In this document: positions 37,577 through 46,437 of the stretch, one piece after another
Position numbering within the stretch: position 1 is the stretch's first letter
Layout of the letters: every line of letters begins with the position of its first letter
Origin: Paraburkholderia sp. BL9I2N2
Lineage (GTDB): Bacteria > Pseudomonadota > Gammaproteobacteria > Burkholderiales > Burkholderiaceae
DNA: 64,000 nucleotides
Reading direction: 5' to 3'
NCBI RefSeq assembly: GCF_004339745.1
Contig: NZ_SMGP01000001.1
Span: forward strand, 1,178,001-1,242,000
The notes under the pieces: model-generated
The model's input: only the letters and a program-made list of their open reading frames with translations
What the model was told of the DNA's origin: nothing
The model's database searches: none
Program-made: the position numbers and the translations under genes

Positions 37577-38509
37577 ATGATTCGCGATCTCGACAGCACG
37601 CTGCTGCGTACGTTCGTTACGGTGATAGAGGCCGGCAGCGTGAGCAATGCTGCGGTGGCTCTTCATCGCACCCAGGCTGCCGTGAGTATGGCCCTTCGAC
37701 GTCTCGAAGACGAAGTCGGCCAACGCCTGCTCGAACGTTCACCGCGCGGCGTGAAGCCGACCTCGGCGGGCAGCCTGCTACTGCCGTATGCACACAAGGT
37801 GCTTGAAATTGGCCTCGCGGCCCGTTCCGCACTGACTGTCGGTGACGTCTCGGGTACGGTGAGGGTGGGCATTCTGGAAGACATCGCAATGAGTCACCTT
37901 CGCCATGCATTGCGGCAATTCTCAGCATCGTTTCCCGATGTCTCGTTGGAGATAGTCGTTGATGCGAGCCCGGCGTTATCGCAGCGGCTCGCAAGCAACA
38001 CACTTGATTTCGCGATCGGCGATCCTGCGCTGATCCACGCGGAGCCGCTCGTTACCTGGCGGCATCCGCTTCGCTGGGCCGCCGCACGTTCCCGCAATGC
38101 CGACCTGCGTGATGGCCCCCTACCAATCATCGCATTCGGCGGAGCATGTAGATGGCAGGAGAACTTCTTTGCGACGTTGCTTGACGCCGGCATCGTGTGG
38201 CGCGTTGCCTGCACGAGCACGAGCCTGTCGGCGATCCAGTCGGCCGTTGAGGCCGGACTCGGCATTGCTTTACTGCTCGACTGGCACGTGCGCCGCGATA
38301 CTATGCACGTGATCGATCCGCGTGCTGTCGGGCTGCCGATGCCGCCTGTGGCTGAATTCGGTCTATTCAGCCACGCGAAGTCGAACGACCGCACGTCCGC
38401 AGCAACCGCACTGCAGCGCTTCCTCTTTCGCTCGCTGCAACTCTGTTTGCCAGAAGACGGCGCACTCGGCAGAGAACGCGCCACCATGCCGCTACGTTTT
38501 CCCAACTGA
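37577..38509 (+). CDS. LysR-family transcriptional regulator
   Basis: 310 residues from the ATG at 37577 (MIRDLDSTLLRTFVTVIEAG). The winged HTH (SVSNAAVALHRTQAAVSMAL, then LLERSPRGVKPTSAG) and a LysR-substrate domain (GTVRVGILEDIAMSHLRHAL, then LDFAIGDPAL) are clear. It is unrelated to NodD beyond the family. Transcribed away from the diiron-oxidase/ATP-grasp operon, which is the classic layout for a LysR regulator of its neighbour. The inducer is unknown. Confidence 0.88.
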   Translation: MIRDLDSTLLRTFVTVIEAGSVSNAAVALHRTQAAVSMALRRLEDEVGQRLLERSPRGVKPTSAGSLLLPYAHKVLEIGLAARSALTVGDVSGTVRVGILEDIAMSHLRHALRQFSASFPDVSLEIVVDASPALSQRLASNTLDFAIGDPALIHAEPLVTWRHPLRWAAARSRNADLRDGPLPIIAFGGACRWQENFFATLLDAGIVWRVACTSTSLSAIQSAVEAGLGIALLLDWHVRRDTMHVIDPRAVGLPMPPVAEFGLFSHAKSNDRTSAATALQRFLFRSLQLCLPEDGALGRERATMPLRFPN

Positions 38510-39333
38510 TCTACGTCGTGCCGTGGGTTGCGTCGAAGGGGCGATCTTTCGATGCGTCGACATCCGCAGAATAGTTGCGCCGAACAGTCTTGATCCTAAC
38601 GCAAGCGTCCAGTCGGAGATTTGGTGCGAGATCAAGAAGCCGGCGGGCGAACTTTGACGAATGTCAATGAAAAATCCGGATCAAATTTATTAACATTATT
38701 TTCACGATTACTGATATCGCACACTAATCTTGCACAAAAAAACAGAATTGGTTGGGCAATTGGCCGGATTAGGGAAACACTGATTTATCAGGCCCGGCCG
38801 TCATCGCTGAGCTGTCCGCTGAAGGATCTGGTGATCCAGGTCGAGCGAACGAAGGCGCAGATTCGCGCACGGGTCGAGCATCCGTCTCATATCGTCAAGA
38901 ACTGTTCCGTCATCGCAAGGTGCGCTACAAGGGACTGGCCAAGAACATGGCGCAACTGTTCAGTCTGTTCGCCCTGGCGAACCTGGCGATCGCGCGAAAC
39001 CGGGTGCGGTCGGTTCATGGGAGCAGTCCGTCACGCGTGTGAAAAGTGCGAGAAATGAGGCGCATCCTCGGGTCAAACTCACCAGAATTGCCAACGCTTC
39101 ATTTCGGCATCCGGAAATTCCGACCCATCGCCGCCGACAACCTCGCGGGATGGCCTATTAATCAGCGACTCCTTAACAGCCCCTAATATCATTTTGTTAA
39201 GGCTTCTTAACAGTCCCGGGTCGTCGAGCGCTGCGTCAGGCGGATCGCCAGCGTCTGCTCCCAGTAGTCATCCTCCACATAGCCCGGCTCGGCATAGCCA
39301 GTTCCGCAGTCCGCCCCACCAGCTCGACAAGCG
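38510..39333. other. Intergenic region with an IS5-type remnant
   Basis: Apart from the IS5-family fragment at 38836-39058, this holds the probable right end of that element (about 39061-39185) and degenerate sequence up to the nifV repeat. No intact gene. Confidence 0.55.
38836..39058 (+). pseudogene. IS5-family transposase, C-terminal fragment
   Basis: Encodes, with a frame change, AKAQIRARVEHPSHIVKN, then FRHRKVRYKGLAKNMAQLF and SLFALANLAIARNR, the conserved C-terminus of IS5-group transposases. The N-terminal two-thirds are missing. Confidence 0.75.
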
Positions 39334-39347
39334 TGGGCATAACCACA

Positions 39348-40484
39348 CTACGGCACTTTGACCCGTATGCCGCAGGCTTGGGTCAGAAAGCGGCGCAAAT
39401 CGGTTGCATTCGGCGCCTGCTTGTACTGCGTGGCGAAAGAGCGGATGCGCGCAAGCAGGAGCGGGATGAGCCGCTCCGACACCCTCACGCCTAGTGCGTC
39501 GTAGGCCTCACGCACACTTTGAGATCCAGAATGTTTCCCGAGTATCGTCGACCGTTGCCGGCCGAGCTCTGCCGGATCGAATCCCTCGTAGGTCGTGGGG
39601 TGCTTCGCGAGGCCGTCGGTGTGAATGCCCGACTCGTGAGTAAAGATGTTCCTACCGATGATGCTCTTGTTGAAGGAAACTGCGCGGCCTGAGGCTTGTT
39701 CGACTAACGACGAAATGTCGGGCAGCGCTCTGGTGTCGACGCCAGTTTCTCGTCGCAGCAGGTGCCGTGCGCCCATCACGACTTCTTCCAGCGCTGCATT
39801 GCCGGCGCGCTCACCCAACCCGTTGACGGTGGTGCTCGCATGGGTCGCGCCGGCCCCAAGGGCGGCTAGTGTGTTGGCTGTGGCGAGCCCGAGGTCGTCG
39901 TGCGCATGTATTTCGATCTCCAGATCGACGGCAACGCGTAGCGCTGCAATGGCGTAGAAGGTCTTAAAGGGGTCCAGGATACCGACAGCGTCGGCAAAGC
40001 GCACGCGCTGGGCGCCGTGCTGCTGCGCGCATTGAGCCACTTCTACGAGAAATGAGGGATCCGCGCGCGAGGCGTCTTCCATGCCCAAGGAAATTCTGGG
40101 ATGGTTTTTCGCTGCCTCGCCGACGACGCGTGCGATCTGCGCCAGTACCCAATTGCGCGACTGCCGCAGCTTGTGTTGCAAATGAATATCCGAAACGGGA
40201 ACCGAGAGATGAACGATATCGGCATCACAACGCAATGCCGCGGTAAGATCCTCGTCGGTGAGGCGCCCCCAAACCATCAGGCGAGCGTCGAGGTTCAGGT
40301 CGACGATTGCAGCGATGCACGCCATTTCGTCCTCACCCATGGCAGGAATTCCGATTTCGAGTTCGGCCACGCCGGCCTGCGACAGTGCGGCGGCGATTGC
40401 GCATTTTTCCTCAGTGCGAAATGCGACGCCAGCGGTCTGCTCGCCGTCGCGAAGCGTTGTGTCATTGATGATCGGATTGAGCAT
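39348..40484 (-). CDS. nifV: Homocitrate synthase NifV (copy 2)
   Basis: 378 residues, almost identical to copy 1, with the same motifs ([32 protein letters not shown]). Differences include RNWVLAQ for [15 protein letters not shown] for FADTVGIL, and the C-terminus GIRVKVP for STRVKVS. It has its own sigma-54 promoter and NifA site, so both copies should be expressed during nitrogen fixation. No nif or fix gene follows it; the next sequence downstream is an IS5 remnant. Confidence 0.95.
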   Translation of the reverse strand: MLNPIINDTTLRDGEQTAGVAFRTEEKCAIAAALSQAGVAELEIGIPAMGEDEMACIAAIVDLNLDARLMVWGRLTDEDLTAALRCDADIVHLSVPVSDIHLQHKLRQSRNWVLAQIARVVGEAAKNHPRISLGMEDASRADPSFLVEVAQCAQQHGAQRVRFADAVGILDPFKTFYAIAALRVAVDLEIEIHAHDDLGLATANTLAALGAGATHASTTVNGLGERAGNAALEEVVMGARHLLRRETGVDTRALPDISSLVEQASGRAVSFNKSIIGRNIFTHESGIHTDGLAKHPTTYEGFDPAELGRQRSTILGKHSGSQSVREAYDALGVRVSERLIPLLLARIRSFATQYKQAPNATDLRRFLTQACGIRVKVP

Positions 40485-40513
40485 GTCAGGTCTCTTGAGT
40501 TGTCGCCGATGGA

Positions 40514-40530
40514 TTGCAAGCGTTGTGCCA
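40514..40530 (-). promoter_or_regulatory. Sigma-54 promoter of nifV copy 2
   Basis: Identical to the site of copy 1: TGGCAC, five bases, TTGCA, read leftward, about 30 bases upstream of the ATG. Confidence 0.92.
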
Positions 40531-40624
40531 AGCGAGCATCTACAGTCGGGGCACAATTTGCGGGATGTCGACCGGCACAATGTCGGGTTATGGCGGTGCA
40601 TCGTCCGATTGTTCGTGTCGCGAA

Positions 40625-40640
40625 TGTTACGTTCCGGACA
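40625..40640 (-). promoter_or_regulatory. NifA upstream activator sequence of nifV copy 2
   Basis: TGT-N10-ACA identical to that of copy 1, about 95 bases upstream of the -24/-12 promoter. Confidence 0.85.
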
Positions 40641-40859
40641 ATTCGGCCGCGCTGGAGGTGGCTCGATCGGTTCCATCCGCTAGCGGATGGAATGTCGAAC
40701 CTGTTCGCTTGATGCATACTCGAAATAATTAGGCTAACAAAGCAATTTGGCCATGAACCGGTCGAGATGGAATGGACGCCGCCCTCCCTCCGGAGAAGTG
40801 GGCGCGCTTCAGGGTCCCCAGGACCGAACGACATCAATGTGCCGAAGTGGGGTTGCGAC

Positions 40860-41690
40860 GGCGCTGTCACGTTGCTGACTCCATGACGAGATATCGGCCA
40901 GGACAGTCGTGTCTCAGAACACGGTGGTCGGAGCTTGGGCAATGCCGGTGAAGAGACGCCATGCTTCAAATCGCGCGGCGAGCTGTTTGCGATAGAGCGA
41001 GGCGCTCAGCAGATGACGCTTGAGCGAAGTGTTGGCGGATCGGACCGAAGCACGACGGGAATGACTGCGTGCGTTCGGGCAAGCGAAAACCTCGCATCCG
41101 GCGCTCGCATTCACGCGTGGGTTGATGACTGTTTTCAGCGCGGTTGTTCACGCGCGCGCAGGCCTTGACGAAAACGTGCTTCACATTCGCTAGCTCAGGG
41201 ATCTCCGTTTTCGCGGCCGGGTAGCTGCGCAACTGGTCGGTGACGATTTTCTTCGGCGCCGCAGGACAGGCCGCCAACACCCGTTTGAAGAAGCGTTTGG
41301 CAGCGGCGTTGTCGCGGCACTTCTGAAGCAGGATGTCGAGTTCAATGCCGTGCTCATCGACTGCACGCCACAGCAGCCAGGGCTCGCCGCGCAGCGTCAC
41401 GAACATTTCGTCGAGATGCCATGTGCTGCCCGGTTTGCGACTGGCAGTCCTGACCTGATGCGCAAAACTGGCGCCGAACTTGTCCGTCCACCACCGGATC
41501 GATTCATGGCTGACAACCACGCCGCGCTCGAACAGTAGCTCCTCGATGTCGCGAAGGCTGAGTTGAAAGCGGAAATACCTCCGAACCGCGTGGCTGATGA
41601 CTGATGCCGGAAATCGATGGCCAGGGTAGAGCGATTTCGTCTTTTTCATCACGTCATCTTAGCTGACCAGCGCGCGAACGTGACAACGCC
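40860..41690 (-). mobile_element. IS6-family element bounding the nifV copy 2 repeat
   Basis: Ends are inverted repeats (GGCGCTGTCACGTTG at the left, matching GGCGTTGTCACGTTC read in from the right). 831 bp, normal for IS6. No 8-bp target duplication was seen (GTTGCGAC against GCTGCACG), as expected when an IS6 element has mediated a rearrangement. Confidence 0.8.
40914..41652 (-). pseudogene. IS6-family transposase, frameshifted near the C-terminus
   Basis: Begins MMKKTKSLYPGHRFPASVIS. DDE residues are in WHLDEMFVTLRGE, VTDQLRSYPAA and NNRAENSHQPTRECERRM. The frame breaks near 41028 after FGPIRQHFA. The normal ending (LKRHLLSASLYRKQLAARFE) lies in another frame down to 40914. The catalytic core is intact, so residual activity cannot be excluded. 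Confidence 0.85.
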
Positions 41691-41774
41691 GCTGCACGAG
41701 TGAGGCGACAATTGCTTGACGCGCGCCGAAGGGCTTCTTGCTGTAGCGCGCGAAATCTGGCTTGTACCACATCC

Positions 41775-44700
41775 CTATGCCGTGCTCCGTCGTAGCAAAA
41801 GGTAGGAGACTCGCCAATGCCCTTCAGAGTCAGCGCAAGTGATGGCCGCTGTCTTCTGGTTAAGCCGTACGATTGTGCCGGTGCGGGTGTGCAGCGCCTT
41901 GTCAGTGAAGCTGACTATATCGCCCACCGAAAATCCGGCGTGCGACGCCAGGGGGCGTACCGGCGAGGGAAGCGCCTTTGGCACCTCGCGACCCCCAGAT
42001 GCGACGATTGGCGGCGACAGTGGAGCGAGATGTGCCTTTTCCATGAGCGCGTTAATGTGGCTCAGGTACCGTGGATCGGCGCTTTCTGCGATCAGTCGCA
42101 CATTCAGCGCTTCATAGAGGGGGACCCACGACTCACCGGATGCATCCCGGCACCGTACTGCCAACGCCGGGTTGAACTGATACCACCCTTGCGCGAGACG
42201 GGTGAAAAGATGGCGGTTGTAGGAATAGTCGCGCGTTATTTCATTACGCGACAACAGCCCGGACAGGTACTCGCGGTGTTTGCGTTCTGGAGCCAGGATG
42301 TGGTCCGGCAGATCGCGCCACGCGTCCAGGATCGATGCGGCCTCAAATCCCCCACGTGCACGCCCACCTGGCACTGCAAAACGGGACTTGAAGAGCGCCC
42401 AGAGTGTCTGCACCAGCAGGTATTCGGACAGGTGCCGATCGATGCGAACCAGGCGTTCACCGCTCATCAGGTCAATGGATGGCGGTGCGATCCGCTCATA
42501 CAGCGCTGCAAACGGCCCGCGCGCGAACCGGGCATCGCGAAACGCCTCGAGCAATGCCCAGTGCAGCGCGTTACGTCCGAGGTGATCGGTCGCTTCGGGG
42601 TTCGCGCCGCGCTCAAGCAGGCTCTCAACGAGCGCCACGTTACCGGCGGCGGCCGCCGCCATCAGCGGGGTCTGGTTCATCGGGGTGCGATGGTCCACGC
42701 CATAGCCGTCGCAGTGCTGCAGGACCTCCCTGGAGCACGCGGAAAAATACGCCGACAGATGTTTGCGCCCAAGCGTAGCGCGCTGCTGTTCAAGATGTCG
42801 TGCGGCGTCGAAACGCACCCGCGTCGCCAGCCATCTAACCAGAATCGGCTCATCGTAGCTGCACGCATATTCGAGCAGCTGCTGCCTGGATCTGCTGCCC
42901 GACGCGGGCTGGCGAAACACCCGATCCATCGTGTCACGCAACCACGCCTCATCAAATACGCGCCAAGGGACCGCTGGTTGCTGGCAAACCAGTTCGCGAA
43001 TTGCTTCAGCCTGTTCATGCTTGCCCTGCAGCTCCAGCCTGCGCGCTTCCTTTAGCCAGTCTTCGCGGGTCGAGGTCTGCGTCTTCGCATCAATGCCCTC
43101 AACACGTTGCTGCAGTCCCAGCAACTGCAGCAGCGGATGCCCGAGGTCCGACTCGATCAGATATACATGGGTTGTCGCGCGGGTGAGCGCCACGTAGAGC
43201 GCGTTGACATAGAACTTGTAGACCTCCAGCGACCGGTCGGTCTTATCCCGGGCGGGACGGTTCTCCAGGTTGTCATCCATCAGATCGTTCGCGGTGACGC
43301 CCTGCGCGATCGCGTCGAACTGCGCGGGATGCCCGGAGATGAAACGGTAGAGAATGATGTTTTCATATCCGAGGCCTTTGGCTTCGTGGATCGAGAAAAT
43401 CAGCGGAGTCTGGAAATGCGTGCGCGCTTGCGCCTTGTCCTCATCGCGCATGACCAGCACCGCGAAGCGCGTCGATTGACGCGTCCTGTCGTTGAGCACT
43501 TTCGTGCCGGAATCGCTGCCCGCAATCAGGCTTACGGATCCGGCCTCGTCGCCAACCGGCATGACCAGGAAGTTGCTTTCGCGATCGACGGAGCCAAAGC
43601 GGCGCTGCTTGATTTTCAGCAGCGTGTTCGCAATCCGTGTGACCTCGTGGGCGTTGCGAAAACTGGTCTGCAGGATCTTTAACTGCTGCCGCAGGGCGAG
43701 CGTTTCATCGCGCCAGAACGGGGTTTTGACCTTGCTCCACGAAAAGAAATTCGGATGCACGATCTGGTTCGCATCCCCGCATAGCATGAACTGATCCGGA
43801 TTTTTCAGGGTCGCCAGAATCAGCGCGAGTTGCGCGTCGGTCAGATCCTGAACCTCGTCGACGACGACGAAGTCGTAGCATGCGCTCGCCAACGCCCGCC
43901 ATACGTGGGCAACCAGATTCAGATCATACAGGTTCGCCTCGACGAGCCATGCCTGGTAACGCTCGAACAGGTCGTAGAGACGATTGCGCTCATCGGCCGG
44001 GAAGATCGACTGACTTACCTCCAGCTCAAGATACTGCTCCCGCCGGAGTGCCCCGTTAGCGTCGGCGCCGATGACTCCACGGATTTCCTCGAAGCTCTGG
44101 TGAGCGTCAAGTCCTCTGAATGGCAATTGCCGCGTGAACCACGAGGCGAACTCACGCCAGCCAACTTCCCGTCCGGGCGGAACGCGCACACTCTCGACAA
44201 ATTCGCGATACGACAGGAACGTCGCGTCCTGGCGGGGATGCCCAAAGCCGTGGCTGTAGTACAGGTCGCGAGCGTTCTGGGCCAGATAGGCCGATTGGGT
44301 AACGTACAGCACATTCCCATCGACCTGCTTGAGTTTTTCCAGCGCCAGTGCAGTCTTGCCGCTGCCGGCGCTGCCGGATATGATCAGCGGCACAGGTTCG
44401 CGATAGATGGCATCCTGCGTATCATCGAACGACAGGATATTGCCCAGCAGATGGATTTCCCGGCACTCTGGGTGTAGGTAGCGCACCGGCGTCGCGCCAT
44501 CAGACGTAAGCGCATCGACATCGGGAATCCGGTCCTCGTCGATCGCGACGCCCCGCAGGAAGCGGGATTTCTCATAGGCGTGATGTTCAATGACTTCGAG
44601 CATCAGCGCGCAAACGCGATCGCCGTGCCGGATCAACGTGAACAGCAGGCGATTCGCATAATCCAATTTTGCGCGATAGAAATGTCCGTGCGTAAGATTG

Positions 44701-44816
44701 CTCAGCTTTTTGACTTGGGCTTGCCGAAAGTCATCGCGCTCGAGCGCGGCACGTACTTTTTCGTACTGTGCGCTCACTCGTGACGTATCAAGGCCGACAT
44801 ATTCAACGATCTGCAT
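41775..44816 (-). CDS. Large SF1 helicase with N-terminal RelE-like region and ankyrin-like repeats; candidate defence protein
   Basis: 1013 residues. The N-terminal ~90 residues (GHFYRAKLDYANRLLFTLI, then VIEHHAYEKSRFLRG) look like the RelE/ParE-type fold found fused to some UvrD-like helicases. Next is a UvrD/Rep-type helicase: Walker A GSAGSGKT (148-155), Walker B VVVDEVQDLTD (about 314-324), FSIHEAKGLGYENIILYR (motif V region) and LYVALTRATTHVYLI (motif VI). Ankyrin-like repeats (TPLMAAAAAGNVALVESLLE, ATDHLGRNALHWAL) lie at about 712-760, then an extended C-terminus with a KOW/SH3-like end. It stands alone between mobile elements. Role unknown; phage or plasmid defence is a guess from architecture and context. 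Confidence 0.8.
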   Translation of the reverse strand: MQIVEYVGLDTSRVSAQYEKVRAALERDDFRQAQVKKLSNLTHGHFYRAKLDYANRLLFTLIRHGDRVCALMLEVIEHHAYEKSRFLRGVAIDEDRIPDVDALTSDGATPVRYLHPECREIHLLGNILSFDDTQDAIYREPVPLIISGSAGSGKTALALEKLKQVDGNVLYVTQSAYLAQNARDLYYSHGFGHPRQDATFLSYREFVESVRVPPGREVGWREFASWFTRQLPFRGLDAHQSFEEIRGVIGADANGALRREQYLELEVSQSIFPADERNRLYDLFERYQAWLVEANLYDLNLVAHVWRALASACYDFVVVDEVQDLTDAQLALILATLKNPDQFMLCGDANQIVHPNFFSWSKVKTPFWRDETLALRQQLKILQTSFRNAHEVTRIANTLLKIKQRRFGSVDRESNFLVMPVGDEAGSVSLIAGSDSGTKVLNDRTRQSTRFAVLVMRDEDKAQARTHFQTPLIFSIHEAKGLGYENIILYRFISGHPAQFDAIAQGVTANDLMDDNLENRPARDKTDRSLEVYKFYVNALYVALTRATTHVYLIESDLGHPLLQLLGLQQRVEGIDAKTQTSTREDWLKEARRLELQGKHEQAEAIRELVCQQPAVPWRVFDEAWLRDTMDRVFRQPASGSRSRQQLLEYACSYDEPILVRWLATRVRFDAARHLEQQRATLGRKHLSAYFSACSREVLQHCDGYGVDHRTPMNQTPLMAAAAAGNVALVESLLERGANPEATDHLGRNALHWALLEAFRDARFARGPFAALYERIAPPSIDLMSGERLVRIDRHLSEYLLVQTLWALFKSRFAVPGGRARGGFEAASILDAWRDLPDHILAPERKHREYLSGLLSRNEITRDYSYNRHLFTRLAQGWYQFNPALAVRCRDASGESWVPLYEALNVRLIAESADPRYLSHINALMEKAHLAPLSPPIVASGGREVPKALPSPVRPLASHAGFSVGDIVSFTDKALHTRTGTIVRLNQKTAAITCADSEGHWRVSYLLLRRSTA

Positions 44817-44884
44817 GGCGAGTGATGGAGTCCTTGGTGACAGAAACGGCTCTGGTGCAAATAGCGCGGGGGCGAATCGATTAA

Positions 44885-45645
44885 GGTGTCAGGCTGAACA
44901 AATTGAGAACCGACGATTAGCAAGCTGAAGAGCCTTGACGAACTGGTCGCAGGCTGTCACTTTGACCGCGACGTGATCATTCTGTGTGTTCGCTGGTACC
45001 TGCGCTACAAGCCTAGCCTGCGCGAACTGGTCGAGATGATGGCGGAACGGGGTCTGTCGCTGGCGCACACGACGATCCTGCGCCGGGTGCGGCGCTTTGC
45101 GCCGGAGTTCGTAAAACGGTCGAACCGCTTTGGCAGGCCCACAGGGCAGTCGCGGCGTGTCGACGAGACTTACCTCAAGCTGCGCGGCAAGTTGGTCTAT
45201 CTTTATCGAGTGGTGGATCGGATGGGCCAGACAGTAGACTTCATGCTCAGCGCCAAGCGCGACGTGAAGGCGGCAAGAGCCTTTTTCAGCAAGGCAATCG
45301 AACATCAAGGCCAGCGACCGAATACCATCACGCTTGATGGTTGTGCAGCCTCGCACCGCGCCGTGCGCGAGATGAAGGTCGATGGCTTGCTGCCCTGATG
45401 ACACAAACGTCCGATCCTCGAAATATCTCAATAATTTGGTCGAGCAGGACCATGGCAACATCGAGTCCCGGACAAAAGTCATGCTCGGCTTCAAACGTTT
45501 CAGGAACGCAGCGATTACTCTCTCAGGTATTGAATTGGTCCATCGTATTCCCAAGGGCCAATTCAGCCTCGCGAATCTTGGCCTCAAAGGTACCGCTGCG
45601 CCCGCAGTTTGGGAGGCCGTCCCGTCTTCTTGATAAGGTGTCCTT
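44885..45645 (+). mobile_element. IS6-family element or remnant
   Basis: The span holds an IS6-type transposase broken by a frameshift. Its start codon position reads ATT (44916). Terminal repeats could not be paired convincingly, so the ends are approximate. It separates the helicase gene from the truncated aminotransferase copy. Confidence 0.6.
44916..45633 (+). pseudogene. IS6-family transposase, frameshifted
   Basis: Reads [20 protein letters not shown], then [20 protein letters not shown] and [20 protein letters not shown] (first Asp) up to [15 protein letters not shown] (second Asp). An extra C near 45393 shifts the frame. It continues as DDTNVRSSKYLNNLVEQDHG, then RTKVMLGFKRFRNAAITLSG. 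The complete family sequence is recovered if the one base is removed. Confidence 0.85.
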
Positions 45646-45691
45646 TCTATAACACACACCTCCCACAGACCGCCTATTTGCACCAGAGCCT

Positions 45692-46082
45692 GCGTGATCG
45701 TGGGGTCCTGCCCCAGATGCGCGGCGATGTCGGTGGCCGAGAGCGGTTGATCGCTCGGCGTCTTCATGCTGACGGCCTGCACGCCTCGCAGCTCCAGTAT
45801 CTGCTCGCCATAAATTCCGTTGATGCAGACGAGCGGCCGATCAGACGGACAGACGAAGGTAGCCAGCGCAGCCTCCATACCGTAGGAACCGCTGCCCTGG
45901 ATTGGGACGACCGAATGTGTGTCATTCCCGTCGATCAGCTCGATCATCAGTTTACGCACCGAAGCCGTGATGTTTTTGAAGCTCCGGTCGCGCGAGCCCA
46001 TATCGAATTGCATCTGCGCCGTCACTTCGTCGCTCAAGGCCAACGGGCCAAGTATCATCAAGAAATAATGCCATCTATCCAT
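45692..46082 (-). pseudogene. 5' fragment of the rtxA-like aminotransferase gene
   Basis: About 130 codons (MDRWHYFLMILGPLALSDEV to LGQDPTIT) matching the first third of the aminotransferase at 26589-27740 with roughly one change per ten residues. The upstream 190 bases (46083-46270) also match 27741-27920. The gene is cut next to the IS6 element and lacks the PLP lysine. It lies directly downstream of nodC, in the same orientation. Confidence 0.88.
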
Positions 46083-46437
46083 ATAGCATTCCTAATTGAG
46101 ACGTTTATATGCGGATGCAGTACGAACGCCGCGCGGCGAAGTTTTCACAGGGGAATCTTCCTGTCTGTGCAAAATCTGGCGGCGGGCGAGTGCCGAGCTG
46201 CTTGCAGTAAGGCTCAGTAGCTCCGTAATCTTCGCGGAATCGACGGATGCACGAATCGTTAGTCGGTAAGGGATTCTAGAAACCAACCGCTAGATCTTCA
46301 ACGGAAAGGACGATCATTCCTAGATGATATGGGAGGGCGGTGGAAGTAAGCCCGCTGGAGTAAAACGGCTTTTCCAGACCCATTTCTGCAAAGGAGCACG
46401 CAAAATGGATACGACTGATACGGCCCTCCCATAGCAT

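Larger units (their letters stand above)
39334..40859. repeat. Direct repeat carrying nifV and promoter (copy 2)
   Basis: Near-identical to 16649-18174 with an offset of 22685 bases. It ends at 40859, where the IS6-family element begins. This placement suggests IS6-mediated replicative rearrangement or recombination as the cause of the duplication. Confidence 0.9.
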
